Source: Bacteroidetes bacterium 2013_40CM_41_45
GTDB lineage: Bacteria > Bacteroidota > Bacteroidia > AKYH767-A > 2013-40CM-41-45
NCBI GenBank assembly: GCA_002215675.1
Contig: NGFH01000005.1
Location: 124,001-188,000, forward strand
DNA: 64,000 nt
Direction of reading: 5' to 3'
Position numbers and translations under genes: made by a program. Each line of letters opens with the position of its first letter. Position 1 is the stretch's first letter. Shown piece by piece: positions 1 through 7,985 of the stretch. The notes below the pieces were generated by a model. The model did not search any database and was not told the origin of the DNA. It worked only from the letters and a program-made list of their open reading frames with translations.

Positions 1-1
1 A

Positions 2-265
2 ACATCGTTGCGATTATGCGGGGCAGATATACCCGCCGCCCGAAGTAAAATGTATGTTAAGGATTATCCCGGGCCGCAATGGACTGACGTAAGAAATATG
101 TCGGACATTAAGAGTTTTAATCAATATAATGAGCAAAAAAATTTTGGGTCGTATAGCCAGGTATTCTCCGAAAAGTTAGGATTTACAAGCGGTTTATCAA
201 TTCTCGACCTTCTTTTTAACCAGGGGAAACATGTTTTAGAATGCCTGACCGACCCTAAAAACTAA
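2..265 (+). CDS. WbqC-like family protein, C-terminal part (cut by window edge)
   Basis: The reading frame is open from base 2 and ends at TAA 263-265, so only the last 88 or so residues are present. The tail contains FTSGLSILDLLFNQG, which resembles the conserved C-terminal LSIxDLLFNxG signature of WbqC-like proteins, preceded by the usual Y-x-Q-x-F element (YSQVF). WbqC-like proteins are found in polysaccharide and lipoprotein-associated loci; their activity is not well defined. The true start lies upstream of the window. The assignment rests on one motif and the missing N-terminus cannot be checked. Confidence 0.55.
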   Translation, partial: TSLRLCGADIPAARSKMYVKDYPGPQWTDVRNMSDIKSFNQYNEQKNFGSYSQVFSEKLGFTSGLSILDLLFNQGKHVLECLTDPKN

Positions 266-336
266 CGCAGAAATTCTATCAAAAGAATCCATGCGATTGC
301 CCTTATTGTATATATGATTTTAGCGGTTTTACCCTT

Positions 337-344
337 ATCTTTGC
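337..344 (+). promoter_or_regulatory. Candidate Bacteroidota -7 box TATCTTTG
   Basis: This is a perfect match to the Bacteroidota -7 consensus TAnnTTTG, in the spacer after the WbqC-like gene. It could drive the small ORF at 459. No convincing -33 TTTG element is seen at the right distance, so confidence is modest. Confidence 0.35.
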
Positions 345-426
345 CTCGTAAAATCCAGAATTGTTTTAACATCGAACAGTGTAATAAAACGATGTGAATC
401 AAAAATTTTTCGACCTGAAGCTAGAT

Positions 427-434
427 TAAATTTG
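427..434 (+). promoter_or_regulatory. Candidate -7 box TAAATTTG for the small membrane ORF
   Basis: Perfect TAnnTTTG match ending 24 nt before the ATG at 459. It is better placed than the box at 337 to drive the 49-residue ORF. Confidence 0.45.
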
Positions 435-458
435 TGACTGTATAAGTATTATGTGACC

Positions 459-608
459 ATGAAAAGAGTGTTCCTGATTTCTTTATCTCTCGTACTTGTT
501 CTGATCGGTACAATGGCTGCCCCCAGCAATTTCGGTTTTGCGCTGGCATTTTTTGCGCTTGCCACGGGGTATTTCGTTTATGCCTTTTTTCAGAAAAGAG
601 TAAGCTGA
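459..608 (+). CDS. Small putative membrane protein (49 aa)
   Basis: A 49-codon ORF encodes MKRVFLISLSLVLVLIGTMA followed by a second hydrophobic stretch (FGFALAFFALATGYFVYAFF) and a short basic end (QKRVS). It could be a two-helix membrane protein with a positive cytoplasmic tail. It stands alone between the WbqC-like gene and the phosphoglycerol transferase, about 25 nt downstream of a perfect TAnnTTTG box. I do not recognise the family. No strong Shine-Dalgarno sequence is visible, which is normal for Bacteroidota. The ORF could be chance, but hydrophobic character and promoter placement support a real gene. Confidence 0.5.
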   Translation: MKRVFLISLSLVLVLIGTMAAPSNFGFALAFFALATGYFVYAFFQKRVS

Positions 609-730
609 AATATTAATTCTCATCTGCACGGACAAGAAGAGGTTATATTTTTTATCGAGATGAAAAGGCGGCCGTTTATAACGGTTGCACAGAATTTTAT
701 TTTCTAATTTATTGTTTGATTTAATTGCAT

Positions 731-738
731 TAGGTTTG
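731..738 (+). promoter_or_regulatory. -7 box TAGGTTTG directly before the transferase start
   Basis: Perfect TAnnTTTG, ending 5 nt before the ATG at 744. With initiation about 7 nt downstream of the box, the mRNA would begin at or next to the start codon, so this operon is probably leaderless or nearly so. Confidence 0.6.
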
Positions 739-743
739 CCTTC

Positions 744-2642
744 ATGCTTAAAAAGGCAGACAACCTGTTGCTTCTTGTAAAAAGATTTTTACTGCTTTTA
801 TTATTTTACTCTGTAGCCAGAATCCTGTTCCTGGTTTTCAACCTCGAATATTTTTCTGACCTCGGTTTTAAAAATTTGATTTTTTCTTTTGCTTCCGGAA
901 TCCGTTTCGACATCAGCTCCATTATAATTACTAATCTGCCCGTAATTCTGCTTCATTTTTTTTCGCTTCCGTTTTTTTATTCTGCTGCGTACCAGAAATT
1001 CATCAAAGCAGTGTTCATGCTTATCAACATACCCTGTATTTTTCTCAACTGCATCGACTTTGCTTATTTCAGTTTTACCTTCCGCAGAACTACCTTTGAT
1101 ATACTGGGAATTATCTCCGGTGGAGGCGATATTTTTAATACGCTTCCCGTAATGATTAAAGATTTCTGGTACATTCTCCTCATCTGGACTGTGTTGTCAT
1201 TTTTTCTTATCAGATTTTATTCTGCAATAAGTAAAAATCATTTTGACCGTTACAAATTTCAACCGGGCTTTGGTGTACAGCGTATTGCGCTTCATGTATT
1301 TTTCCTTGCATTAATTGTCATCGGGTTCCGCGGCGGAATCCAGCTAAAACCGCTCAGCATTATTTCAGCAGGGCAATTTAATTCTGCCAAGGCGGCACCG
1401 CTTGTTTTAAATACTCCGTTCACCATAATAAAAACCATCGGGGAAAAAGAGCTGGCAGAGCTGAAATATTTTTCGGCTGAAGAAGCGTCAGAAATTTTCT
1501 CACCCGTGCACCGGTATCGCTCCGGAAAACCCTTTTCGCCTTTGAACGTTATTGTAATTGTTCTCGAAAGTTTTTCAAAAGAATATACAGGCGTCAATAA
1601 CAGCGAAGTAAGCTATACCCCTTTTCTGGATTCGCTCATTTCTCACTCGCTTTTTTTTCCTGATGCATACGCTAACGGCAAACGCTCCATTGACGGGATT
1701 CCGGCAATTATTGCTTCCATTCCTTCGCTCGGCCAGGATGCCTTTATCACTTCTGCATACAGCACCAATGCCTTTGATAACCTTGCATCGCTCCTGGGAA
1801 AGAAAAAATATTCCACTGCTTTTTTTCATGGAGGAAATAACGGCACTATGGGCTTCGACCATTTTATACACAATGCGGGATTCGAAAAATATTATGGAAG
1901 AAAGGAGTATAATAACGATGCGGATTTTGACGGGACATGGGGAATTTATGACGAAGAATTTCTGCAATTCACGGCGAGGAAAATAAATGAAATGAAACCG
2001 CCTTTCTTCGCCAGTGTGTTTACCCTTTCATCACATCATCCCTACTCTGTTCCTGAAAAATACAAAGGGAAATTTCCAAAGGGAACGCTGCCAATTCATG
2101 AAAGCATTGGGTATGCCGATTATTCGCTCAAAAAATTTTTTGAAACAGTCCGGAGATATCCCTGGTTTGACAACACGCTCTTTGTAATTACAGCAGACCA
2201 CACTGCGCTTTCTTCCCAACCGTTTTTTCATACCTGGGCAGGAATGTTTGCTATACCGCTCTTGTATTATTACCCTGCAGGTTTGCCTGCCGCAACTGCA
2301 TCTGTTACCACGCAGCAATGTGATATTGTTCCGAGTGTGTTGCATTATCTTAATTTTGATGAACCCTTCATGGCTTTCGGCAACAGCGTTTTCGATTCAG
2401 CGGCATCGCATTTTGCAATTACCATGCATAACAATGTTTACCAGATTATCGAAAACGGTTACTCTCTTCTGGCGGATACTTCTCATACTATCAGCTTATA
2501 TCTTTTCAAGACCGATTCACTTTTCAAAGAAGACCTTTCGAAAAAAAATATTCCTGTTCAGCAATCCATGGAAAGAAAACTGCGGGCATACGTGCAACAA
2601 TTTAACAGCGGCATGATTCATAACAAGCTGAAAGCAGAATAA
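744..2642 (+). CDS. LTA synthase / phosphoglycerol transferase family membrane protein
   Basis: The N-terminal part (about residues 10-200) has five hydrophobic segments; the rest is an extracytoplasmic sulfatase-fold domain. Candidate metal and catalytic positions fit the LtaS/OpgB group: E275 in VIVLESF, S315 in NGKRSIDGIPA at the nucleophile position (Thr in Gram-positive LtaS), W399-G400, and D485-H486 in ITADHT. The family moves phosphoglycerol from phosphatidylglycerol to a glycan or lipid acceptor and releases diacylglycerol. The 632-residue length is normal. The start is fixed by the promoter box at 731-738. The gene is followed after 6 nt by a lipid kinase and then a DgkA-type kinase, which suggests co-transcription and recycling of the diacylglycerol by-product. 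The acceptor in this organism is unknown; a Gram-negative would not normally make true lipoteichoic acid. Confidence 0.85.
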   Translation: MLKKADNLLLLVKRFLLLLLFYSVARILFLVFNLEYFSDLGFKNLIFSFASGIRFDISSIIITNLPVILLHFFSLPFFYSAAYQKFIKAVFMLINIPCIFLNCIDFAYFSFTFRRTTFDILGIISGGGDIFNTLPVMIKDFWYILLIWTVLSFFLIRFYSAISKNHFDRYKFQPGFGVQRIALHVFFLALIVIGFRGGIQLKPLSIISAGQFNSAKAAPLVLNTPFTIIKTIGEKELAELKYFSAEEASEIFSPVHRYRSGKPFSPLNVIVIVLESFSKEYTGVNNSEVSYTPFLDSLISHSLFFPDAYANGKRSIDGIPAIIASIPSLGQDAFITSAYSTNAFDNLASLLGKKKYSTAFFHGGNNGTMGFDHFIHNAGFEKYYGRKEYNNDADFDGTWGIYDEEFLQFTARKINEMKPPFFASVFTLSSHHPYSVPEKYKGKFPKGTLPIHESIGYADYSLKKFFETVRRYPWFDNTLFVITADHTALSSQPFFHTWAGMFAIPLLYYYPAGLPAATASVTTQQCDIVPSVLHYLNFDEPFMAFGNSVFDSAASHFAITMHNNVYQIIENGYSLLADTSHTISLYLFKTDSLFKEDLSKKNIPVQQSMERKLRAYVQQFNSGMIHNKLKAE

Positions 2643-2648
2643 TTTTAT

Positions 2649-3524
2649 ATGAAGAAAAAAATCCGGTTTGTTATAAACCCCCGCGCCGGAGTACGTGCAG
2701 GCAGGGAACTTCCCGGTATTATTGACAGGATTGTTGACAAAAATATTTTTGATGTTGAAATCATCCAGACGCAATATGCAGGGCACGGGGAAGAATTAAG
2801 CGCAGATGCAGTCGGGAAAAATTATTTTGCTGTGGTGGGTGCGGGAGGTGATGGTTCTGTGCAGGAAATTGCCAGGGCAACAGCTGGAACCCAAACTCTG
2901 CTCGGTATTATTCCCAAAGGTTCGGGAAACGGTTTTGCGCGGCATCTTAAAATTCCTATGCATGCGCATGAGGCACTGGAAGTCATTAATCGTTCTCATC
3001 ATGTAACGACAGACGTATTGAAAGTAAACGGAACCGTCTGCGTCAATGTTTTTGGTATCGGCTTTGACGGGCATATCGCAAACCTTTTTTCGAAAATGCC
3101 TGCGCGCGGATATGCTACATACGCAAAACTTGTGTTAAGCAGGTTCAATATTTTTAAGCCGGTGGAGTTTCAATTAATGGTGGACGGCAAACCTCTCCAT
3201 ATAAAAAGTTTTCTTCTCACTTTCGCAAATGGCTCGCAGTTCGGGAATAATGCTGCCATTGCTCCCTATGCAGACGTACGTGACGGAGTGATGGATGTAT
3301 GCTCCATTCAAAAATTTCCTTTTGCGGCTGCGCCCACTTTAATATATTTGCTGATGAAAAGTAAATTAGACCGAAGCCGGTATTACAGTATGTTTCGTGC
3401 CAAAGAAATTGTGATTCACCTTGCGCATCCCGTTGAAGCGCATCTTGACGGTGAGCCGGTGGTGCTGGATAATGAGGTGCGCGTTGAGGTTGTTCCGAAA
3501 TGTCTTAATGTGATTGTTCCCTGA
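2649..3524 (+). CDS. Diacylglycerol kinase family lipid kinase (DAGK catalytic domain)
   Basis: This is a soluble lipid kinase of the DgkB/YegS type, 291 residues. The start shows the INPRAG motif (residues 9-14), followed by the nucleotide-binding GAGGDGSVQE motif near residue 65 and PKGSGNGFARHL near residue 95, all diagnostic of the DAGK catalytic domain. The C-terminal beta-sandwich includes AHLDGEP near residue 265, typical of the family. Such enzymes phosphorylate diacylglycerol or related lipids at the membrane surface. It starts 6 nt after the phosphoglycerol transferase and 9 nt before the DgkA-like gene, so the three probably form one operon. Sphingolipid or other lipid substrates are possible, since YegS-like proteins vary in specificity. 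Confidence 0.88.
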   Translation: MKKKIRFVINPRAGVRAGRELPGIIDRIVDKNIFDVEIIQTQYAGHGEELSADAVGKNYFAVVGAGGDGSVQEIARATAGTQTLLGIIPKGSGNGFARHLKIPMHAHEALEVINRSHHVTTDVLKVNGTVCVNVFGIGFDGHIANLFSKMPARGYATYAKLVLSRFNIFKPVEFQLMVDGKPLHIKSFLLTFANGSQFGNNAAIAPYADVRDGVMDVCSIQKFPFAAAPTLIYLLMKSKLDRSRYYSMFRAKEIVIHLAHPVEAHLDGEPVVLDNEVRVEVVPKCLNVIVP

Positions 3525-3533
3525 AAAATTTCT

Positions 3534-3890
3534 ATGAACAAATTCACCCGATTCCTGAAAAGCTTTCAATACGCATGGTACGGAATTGTCTATACCGTAA
3601 CAACGCAACCTAACTTCAGAAGACACATTGTGGTTGCTGTAATTGCTTTGCTTGCCGGATGGTATTATGACCTCTTCGCCTGGGAATGGTGCATGATACT
3701 TTTGAGCATTGGTTTTGTGTGGACGGCAGAATTAATCAATACAGCGTTCGAGCATCTTACGGATGTAGTTACTCCCGAATATAATCCTTTGGTAGGAAAA
3801 GTTAAAGACATTGCCGCCGGTGCTGTACTATTTGCAGCCATTGCCGCAGGTATTGTGGGACTGATTATTTTTCTGCCTTATATCTTTTGA
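3534..3890 (+). CDS. dgkA: Integral membrane diacylglycerol / undecaprenol kinase (DgkA family)
   Basis: A 118-residue protein with three predicted membrane helices and the DgkA signature: ELINTAFEHLTDVV (catalytic Glu and the E-x-x-N-T-A-x-E motif) followed by KVKDIAAGAVLFAA. Members phosphorylate diacylglycerol or undecaprenol with ATP at the inner membrane. It is the third gene of the probable operon with the phosphoglycerol transferase and the soluble lipid kinase. Carrying both unrelated kinase types beside a diacylglycerol-releasing transferase hints at division of labour, for example diacylglycerol and undecaprenol. The substrate cannot be decided from sequence alone. Confidence 0.88.
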   Translation: MNKFTRFLKSFQYAWYGIVYTVTTQPNFRRHIVVAVIALLAGWYYDLFAWEWCMILLSIGFVWTAELINTAFEHLTDVVTPEYNPLVGKVKDIAAGAVLFAAIAAGIVGLIIFLPYIF

Positions 3891-3939
3891 AGGAAGTTTT
3901 TCCATTCACCAAATATTTATTTCGTCTTCACCCATATAA

Positions 3940-3960
3940 GTTATCCGTTATCGGTTATCC
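3940..3960. repeat. Heptamer micro-array, GTTATNN x3
   Basis: Three consecutive 7-bp units (GTTATCC, GTTATCG, GTTATCC) lie in the spacer between dgkA and the epimerase gene. The same GTTATNN heptamer occurs four times at 39658-39685 and four times at 54104-54131. Confidence 0.7.
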
Positions 3961-4028
3961 GCTAGTGCACACAGGGATATTTTTCTCGAATAACAAATAA
4001 CATTTTTCTCTGCCTATCTTCGCCCCGT

Positions 4029-5021
4029 ATGTCTAAGAGAATTCTCATTACGGGCGCTGCGGGTTTTCTGGGCTCACATCTATGCGACCGTTTTCTGAAA
4101 GAGGGATTCTATGTAACGGCAATGGATAATCTCATTACGGGTTCGTTAAAAAACATAGAGCATCTTTTACAAAATGAAAATTTTGAATTCATCCCTCATG
4201 ATGTTTCGAAATTTGTCGAAGTGCCACACCGCAAAACCGGGCACAACGGTGATGTGCATTACATTCTTCATTTCGCTTCGCCTGCATCGCCCATTGATTA
4301 TTTAAAGATTCCTATTCAAACATTAAAGGTTGGTTCACTTGGAACACATAACCTGCTGGGGCTTGCAAAAGCAAAAGGAGCCCGAATGCTGATTGCATCT
4401 ACCAGTGAAGTTTATGGCGACCCGCTGGTGCATCCTCAAACTGAAGAGTACTGGGGAAATGTGAATCCCGTTGGCCCGCGCGGAGTATATGACGAAGCAA
4501 AACGTTTCCAGGAAGCGATGACGATGGCATACCACCGCTATCACGGAGTAGAGACACGCATTGCGCGAATCTTTAATACATATGGGCCGCGTATGCGGCT
4601 GAATGACGGCAGGGTGCTGCCCGCTTTCATAGGACAAGCATTGCGGGGCGAAGACCTTACCGTGTTTGGCGATGGAAAACAAACGCGTTCGTTTTGTTTT
4701 GTGGATGATTTGGTTGAAGGAATTTACAAACTGCTTTTCTCTGATTATGCAGAGCCTGTTAACCTGGGCAACCCCGATGAGATTACCATACTTGAATTTG
4801 CTGAAGAAATAATAAAGCTCACCGGCACAAAGCAGAAAATTATTTTCAAGCCGCTGCCGCAGGACGACCCGAAACAACGTCAGCCCGATATTTCGCTTGC
4901 AAAAAAAGTTTTAAGATGGGAGCCAAAAATTTCGCGGCAGGAAGGATTAAAAATTACTTATGATTTTTTCCGCAAGCTGCCGCACGAGGAATTGTTTAAG
5001 AGCGAGCATAGGTTTGGATGA
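4029..5021 (+). CDS. NAD-dependent epimerase, probable UDP-glucuronate decarboxylase (UDP-xylose synthase)
   Basis: Extended short-chain dehydrogenase of 330 residues. The Rossmann motif [12 protein letters not shown] (residues 9-20), the catalytic Tyr-Lys pair Y154-x-x-x-K158 in VYDEAKR, and S124-T125-S126-E127 are present. The stretches [11 protein letters not shown] (81-91), [19 protein letters not shown] and DDPKQRQPD are the hallmarks of UDP-xylose synthases, which convert UDP-glucuronate to UDP-xylose. A near-consensus box TATCTTCG at 4015-4022 ends 6 nt before the ATG, so the leader is very short. It stands alone, with a degraded T9SS sequence downstream. A dTDP-glucose dehydratase is less likely given the ASPASP and RQPD motifs. 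Confidence 0.85.
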   Translation: MSKRILITGAAGFLGSHLCDRFLKEGFYVTAMDNLITGSLKNIEHLLQNENFEFIPHDVSKFVEVPHRKTGHNGDVHYILHFASPASPIDYLKIPIQTLKVGSLGTHNLLGLAKAKGARMLIASTSEVYGDPLVHPQTEEYWGNVNPVGPRGVYDEAKRFQEAMTMAYHRYHGVETRIARIFNTYGPRMRLNDGRVLPAFIGQALRGEDLTVFGDGKQTRSFCFVDDLVEGIYKLLFSDYAEPVNLGNPDEITILEFAEEIIKLTGTKQKIIFKPLPQDDPKQRQPDISLAKKVLRWEPKISRQEGLKITYDFFRKLPHEELFKSEHRFG

Positions 5022-5022
5022 G

Positions 5023-5050
5023 AATGCAGAATTAAGAATTAAGAATCTTC
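5023..5050. repeat. Heptamer micro-array, AATNNNN x4
   Basis: Four 7-bp units (AATGCAG, AATTAAG, AATTAAG, AATCTTC) run directly from the stop of the epimerase gene into the T9SS remnant. This is the point at which the remnant loses its upstream part. Confidence 0.55.
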
Positions 5051-5227
5051 CTAATTTTACCCGACCCGTTAATAAATATTTATGATATGAAGGGACAACT
5101 ATTGGAAACGTTAAATCCGGCTTCGGCAAAAATTACAGTTGACGTGAGCGGGTATGCTCCGGGAAATTATATTGTGCAGGCAACCTCGGGTAAAAAAATT
5201 ATTACGCAAAAGTTTGTGAAGGAGTAA
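5036..5227 (+). pseudogene. Remnant of a T9SS type A C-terminal sorting domain
   Basis: After an in-frame stop at 5033, the frame reads about 63 residues including INIYDMKGQLLETL, VDVSGYAPGNYIVQ and a final KKIITQKFVKE. This is the second half of a Bacteroidota T9SS type A sorting domain: the I-Y-D-x-x-G strand, the S-x-x-x-P-G-x-Y element and the basic terminal strand. No signal peptide or cargo is attached, and the spacer is too short to hold one. It is best read as the tail of a lost secreted-protein gene. Translation from the internal ATG at 5087 would give a useless 46-residue peptide. Confidence 0.65.
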
Positions 5228-5246
5228 GCGGAATTTTTTTATTCTC

Positions 5247-5351
5247 TTTACCTCATCCCCCTACCCCCTTCTCCTTAAAGAGAAAGGGGTTTGCGTTTTT
5301 CCCTTCTCCTAAAGGAGAAGGTGTCGAGCGAAGCGAGACGGATGAGGTAAA
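5247..5351. repeat. Palindromic MITE-like element upstream of the DUF559 gene
   Basis: The element starts TTTACCTCATC and ends with its reverse complement GATGAGGTAAA, giving 11-bp terminal inverted repeats over 105 bp. Inside are two hairpins: a pyrimidine/purine stem around 5263-5290, and a perfect 8-bp stem CCTTCTCC-TAAA-GGAGAAGG at 5302-5321. The first 47 bp recur with 3 mismatches at 5765-5811, on the other side of the DUF559 gene. Confidence 0.75.
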
Positions 5352-5367
5352 AAGTAAGCACAAAACA

Positions 5368-5375
5368 TATATTTG
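5368..5375 (+). promoter_or_regulatory. -7 box TATATTTG before the DUF559 gene
   Basis: Perfect TAnnTTTG ending 4 nt before the GTG at 5380. Placement suggests a leaderless transcript for the DUF559 gene, independent of surrounding genes. Confidence 0.5.
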
Positions 5376-5379
5376 TAAA

Positions 5380-5757
5380 GTGGATTACAAAAAGAACTTA
5401 TTCAGAAGTGCACCACCATTAGGTTTCTCCAAAGCAAGAGCAAACCGCAATGACATGACCGAAGCGGAGCAAATCTTATGGGAGAAATTAAAAAGCAGAC
5501 AAGTCAAAGGCTTTAAATTCAGACGTCAACATCCATTGGGAATATATATTGCAGACTTTTATTGTCACGAGAAAAAGTTAGTTATAGAAGCGGATGGTAG
5601 ATATCACAAGCATGACGATATTATTAAATACGATCGAATCAGAACTTTTACTTTTAATCTTGATAAAATAAAAGTAATTCGGTTTTCTAATTCTGATATT
5701 ACCAATAGGATTGAGTGGGTGATGGAGGAAATCAACAAAGAATTGGAAAAGAGTTAG
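5380..5757 (+). CDS. DUF559 family protein (Vsr-like PD-(D/E)xK endonuclease fold)
   Basis: 125 residues, GTG start. The family signature is clear: TEAEQILWEKLKSRQ (helix, residues 26-40), FKFRRQHPLGIYIADFYC with the first acidic position D61, then KKLVIEADGRYH with E70 and D72, the expected metal-binding residues of a very-short-patch-repair-like nuclease fold. DUF559 proteins are widespread and largely uncharacterised. The gene has its own promoter box and lies between two copies of a palindromic element (5247-5351 and 5765-5811) with no functional link to its neighbours. This suggests an autonomous mobile cassette rather than a host repair gene. Activity is inferred from fold only. Confidence 0.82.
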   Translation: MDYKKNLFRSAPPLGFSKARANRNDMTEAEQILWEKLKSRQVKGFKFRRQHPLGIYIADFYCHEKKLVIEADGRYHKHDDIIKYDRIRTFTFNLDKIKVIRFSNSDITNRIEWVMEEINKELEKS

Positions 5758-5764
5758 CTACTCA

Positions 5765-5811
5765 TTTACCTCATCCCCCTACCCCTTTCTCCTGAAAGAG
5801 AAGGGGGTTTG
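5765..5811. repeat. Downstream half-copy of the palindromic element
   Basis: 47 bp matching 5247-5293 at 44 positions in direct orientation. The pyrimidine/purine hairpin is kept. The second hairpin and right terminal repeat of the upstream copy are missing. It ends just before the promoter-like TATATTCG (5814-5821) of the biotin carboxylase gene. Confidence 0.75.
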
Positions 5812-5827
5812 TGTATATTCGTAACCT

Positions 5828-7336
5828 ATGAAACGCATCAAAAAAATTCTGGTCGCCAACCGCGGAGAAATTGCATTGCGCATTATGCGCTCTGCAAAAG
5901 AAATGGGAATTGGTACGGTTGCCGTTTATTCGCAGGCGGACCGCAATGCGCTGCATGTAAGATATGCCGATGAAGCCATATTCATAGGCGATTCACCGGC
6001 ATCGGAATCATATCTGAATATGGAGAAAATAATTTCTGCGGCAAAGAGAATGAAAGCAGATGCTATTCATCCCGGCTATGGTTTTCTCTCGGAAAATTCT
6101 GTCTTCGCAAAAAAAGTAAAGGACGCACGAATTATTTTCATCGGGCCTTCTTCAGATGCCATGGAATTATTGGGGAACAAGCTTGCTGCCAAAGCCATTG
6201 CAAAAAAGTATAACGTTCCCATACTGCCGGGCACGGCCAAGGCAGTGAATAAAATTGACGAAGCAAAGAAGCAGGCGAAAGCTATCGGCTATCCCGTTCT
6301 TATAAAAGCTGCTGCGGGTGGGGGTGGAAAAGGTATGCGCACGGTTGAGAGCGAAAAAATGCTGGAAGAAAATCTTGCACGCGCCATGAGCGAGGCGAAA
6401 TCGGCTTTCGGAGATGAGAGCGTTTTTATTGAAAAGTATATTGCCTCCCCGCGCCATATTGAGATTCAGATTCTGGGAGATGCGCATGGAAATGTCATCC
6501 ATCTCTTTGAGCGCGAATGCAGCATACAGCGAAGGCATCAGAAAGTGATAGAAGAAGCTCCCTCCAGCGTTCTCACACCGCTGCTTCGGGAAAAAATGGG
6601 AACGTGTGCTGTTACGCTTGCAAAGGCATGCGGCTATTCCAATGCGGGCACAGTGGAATTTCTTTTGGATGAAAAAAATAATTTTTATTTTCTTGAAATG
6701 AATACGCGCCTGCAGGTGGAGCATCCCGTTACCGAAATGATAACAGGGATTGATTTGGCGAAAGAGCAAATTCATATAGCGCAGGGGGAAAAACTTTCGT
6801 TTCGCCAGGATGAAATTAAAATCAGGGGCCATGCCATAGAGGCAAGAATTTATGCCGAAGACGCAACAAATAATTTTCTTCCTGATACCGGAACATTAAT
6901 TCAATATAAAACACCGCGTGGCAACGGTGTGCGTGTTGATGATGGTTACGAGGCAGGAATGGAAATCCCCGTCTATTACGATTCTATGCTCGCAAAGCTT
7001 ATTGCTCACAGCAGCACCCGCAGCAATGCCATAACAGCCATGCACCGCGCATTGAACGATTATATTATTTCAGGTATTGAAACAACTATTCCATTTTGTC
7101 GTTTTGTAATGGAACACCCGGCATTCACCAGCGGAAAGTTTGATACGCATTTTGCAGAAAAATATTTTTCTCATGAAAAGTTGCAGCGGCATAATAAGGC
7201 GGAAGAAGAAATTGCTGCCATTGCTGCCGCATTAGCTTTCTCTGAAACGCAGCAGAATGAAACGAATAATATTTCTTCTGCGGGAACCGTTTCAAAATGG
7301 AGAAACAGAAAATACAACGAAGAATTCGATTTTTGA
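5828..7336 (+). CDS. accC: Biotin carboxylase (acyl-CoA carboxylase subunit)
   Basis: 502 residues with the complete biotin carboxylase layout: N-terminal ILVANRGEIALRIMRSA, ATP-grasp with AAAGGGGKGMR (about residues 162-172), ECSIQRRHQKVIEEAP, and the active-site MNTRLQVEHPVTEM near residue 295. It carboxylates the biotin of a separate carrier protein using ATP and bicarbonate, for acetyl- or propionyl-CoA carboxylase. No biotin carrier or carboxyltransferase gene is adjacent, so partners are encoded elsewhere and the acyl-CoA substrate is not fixed. Promoter-like TATATTCG at 5814-5821 lies 6 nt before the ATG. Confidence 0.93.
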   Translation: MKRIKKILVANRGEIALRIMRSAKEMGIGTVAVYSQADRNALHVRYADEAIFIGDSPASESYLNMEKIISAAKRMKADAIHPGYGFLSENSVFAKKVKDARIIFIGPSSDAMELLGNKLAAKAIAKKYNVPILPGTAKAVNKIDEAKKQAKAIGYPVLIKAAAGGGGKGMRTVESEKMLEENLARAMSEAKSAFGDESVFIEKYIASPRHIEIQILGDAHGNVIHLFERECSIQRRHQKVIEEAPSSVLTPLLREKMGTCAVTLAKACGYSNAGTVEFLLDEKNNFYFLEMNTRLQVEHPVTEMITGIDLAKEQIHIAQGEKLSFRQDEIKIRGHAIEARIYAEDATNNFLPDTGTLIQYKTPRGNGVRVDDGYEAGMEIPVYYDSMLAKLIAHSSTRSNAITAMHRALNDYIISGIETTIPFCRFVMEHPAFTSGKFDTHFAEKYFSHEKLQRHNKAEEEIAAIAAALAFSETQQNETNNISSAGTVSKWRNRKYNEEFDF

Positions 7337-7368
7337 TTGATGGCATGCGAATTGAATACGGGGATGCC

Positions 7369-7968
7369 ATGATAAACAGGCAATTTCTATTCCTCTATAT
7401 TATATGTATGTTCTTCTTTGCAGGAAAGTCATTTTCGCAAAGTCGCGATAGCTCATTGCGGTTGCCTTATATAATAGAGGATGGAGATACCATTCCCATC
7501 TTCACTCTGCAAACAGTAACCATCATTGACTCCCTTGACCCCGAGTATTACAAAAAACTGCAGGCATATTACCGCCTTCGTTACAATGTATTGAAGGTTT
7601 ATCCGTATGCACGATTGCTGGCTGTGAAGCTCAATGAAATCAATATACATCTCTCTACATTGCAGAGCAAAAGAGAAAGAAAGACATATATGAAGGAGGC
7701 GGAGGAACAACTGAAAAAAGATTTTGAAAAAGACGTTAAGAATTTTTCGGAAAGCCAGGGGCGTGTCTTCACCAAACTCATAGACCGGGAAACGGGGCAT
7801 TCATCGTATGACCTTATTAAAGATTTGCGAGGTTCTATAAAAGCGTTTTTCTGGCAGAATTTTGCGCTCGTTTTTGGACAAAATCTTAAATCCCGCTATG
7901 ACCCCAACGGTGAAGATGCCGTTATAGAAGGCATTGTACGGCAGATTGAAGAAGGCAAACTGCAGTAG
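7369..7968 (+). CDS. DUF4294 domain secreted protein
   Basis: The open frame extends back into accC, but the ATG at 7369 begins a proper signal peptide (MINRQFLFLYIICMFFFAGK, cleavage near SFSQ), giving 199 residues. The mature part shows the DUF4294 pattern: YYKKLQAYYRLRYNVLKVYPYA, an alpha-helical middle with many Lys/Glu, and LIDRETGHSSYDLIKDLRG followed by WQNFALVFGQNLKSRYDP. This family is typical of Bacteroidota and its function is unknown. The gene sits 32 nt after accC and could be co-transcribed, with no known link between the two. Confidence 0.82.
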   Translation: MINRQFLFLYIICMFFFAGKSFSQSRDSSLRLPYIIEDGDTIPIFTLQTVTIIDSLDPEYYKKLQAYYRLRYNVLKVYPYARLLAVKLNEINIHLSTLQSKRERKTYMKEAEEQLKKDFEKDVKNFSESQGRVFTKLIDRETGHSSYDLIKDLRGSIKAFFWQNFALVFGQNLKSRYDPNGEDAVIEGIVRQIEEGKLQ

Positions 7969-7985
7969 TCTAAGTATAAAAAATA

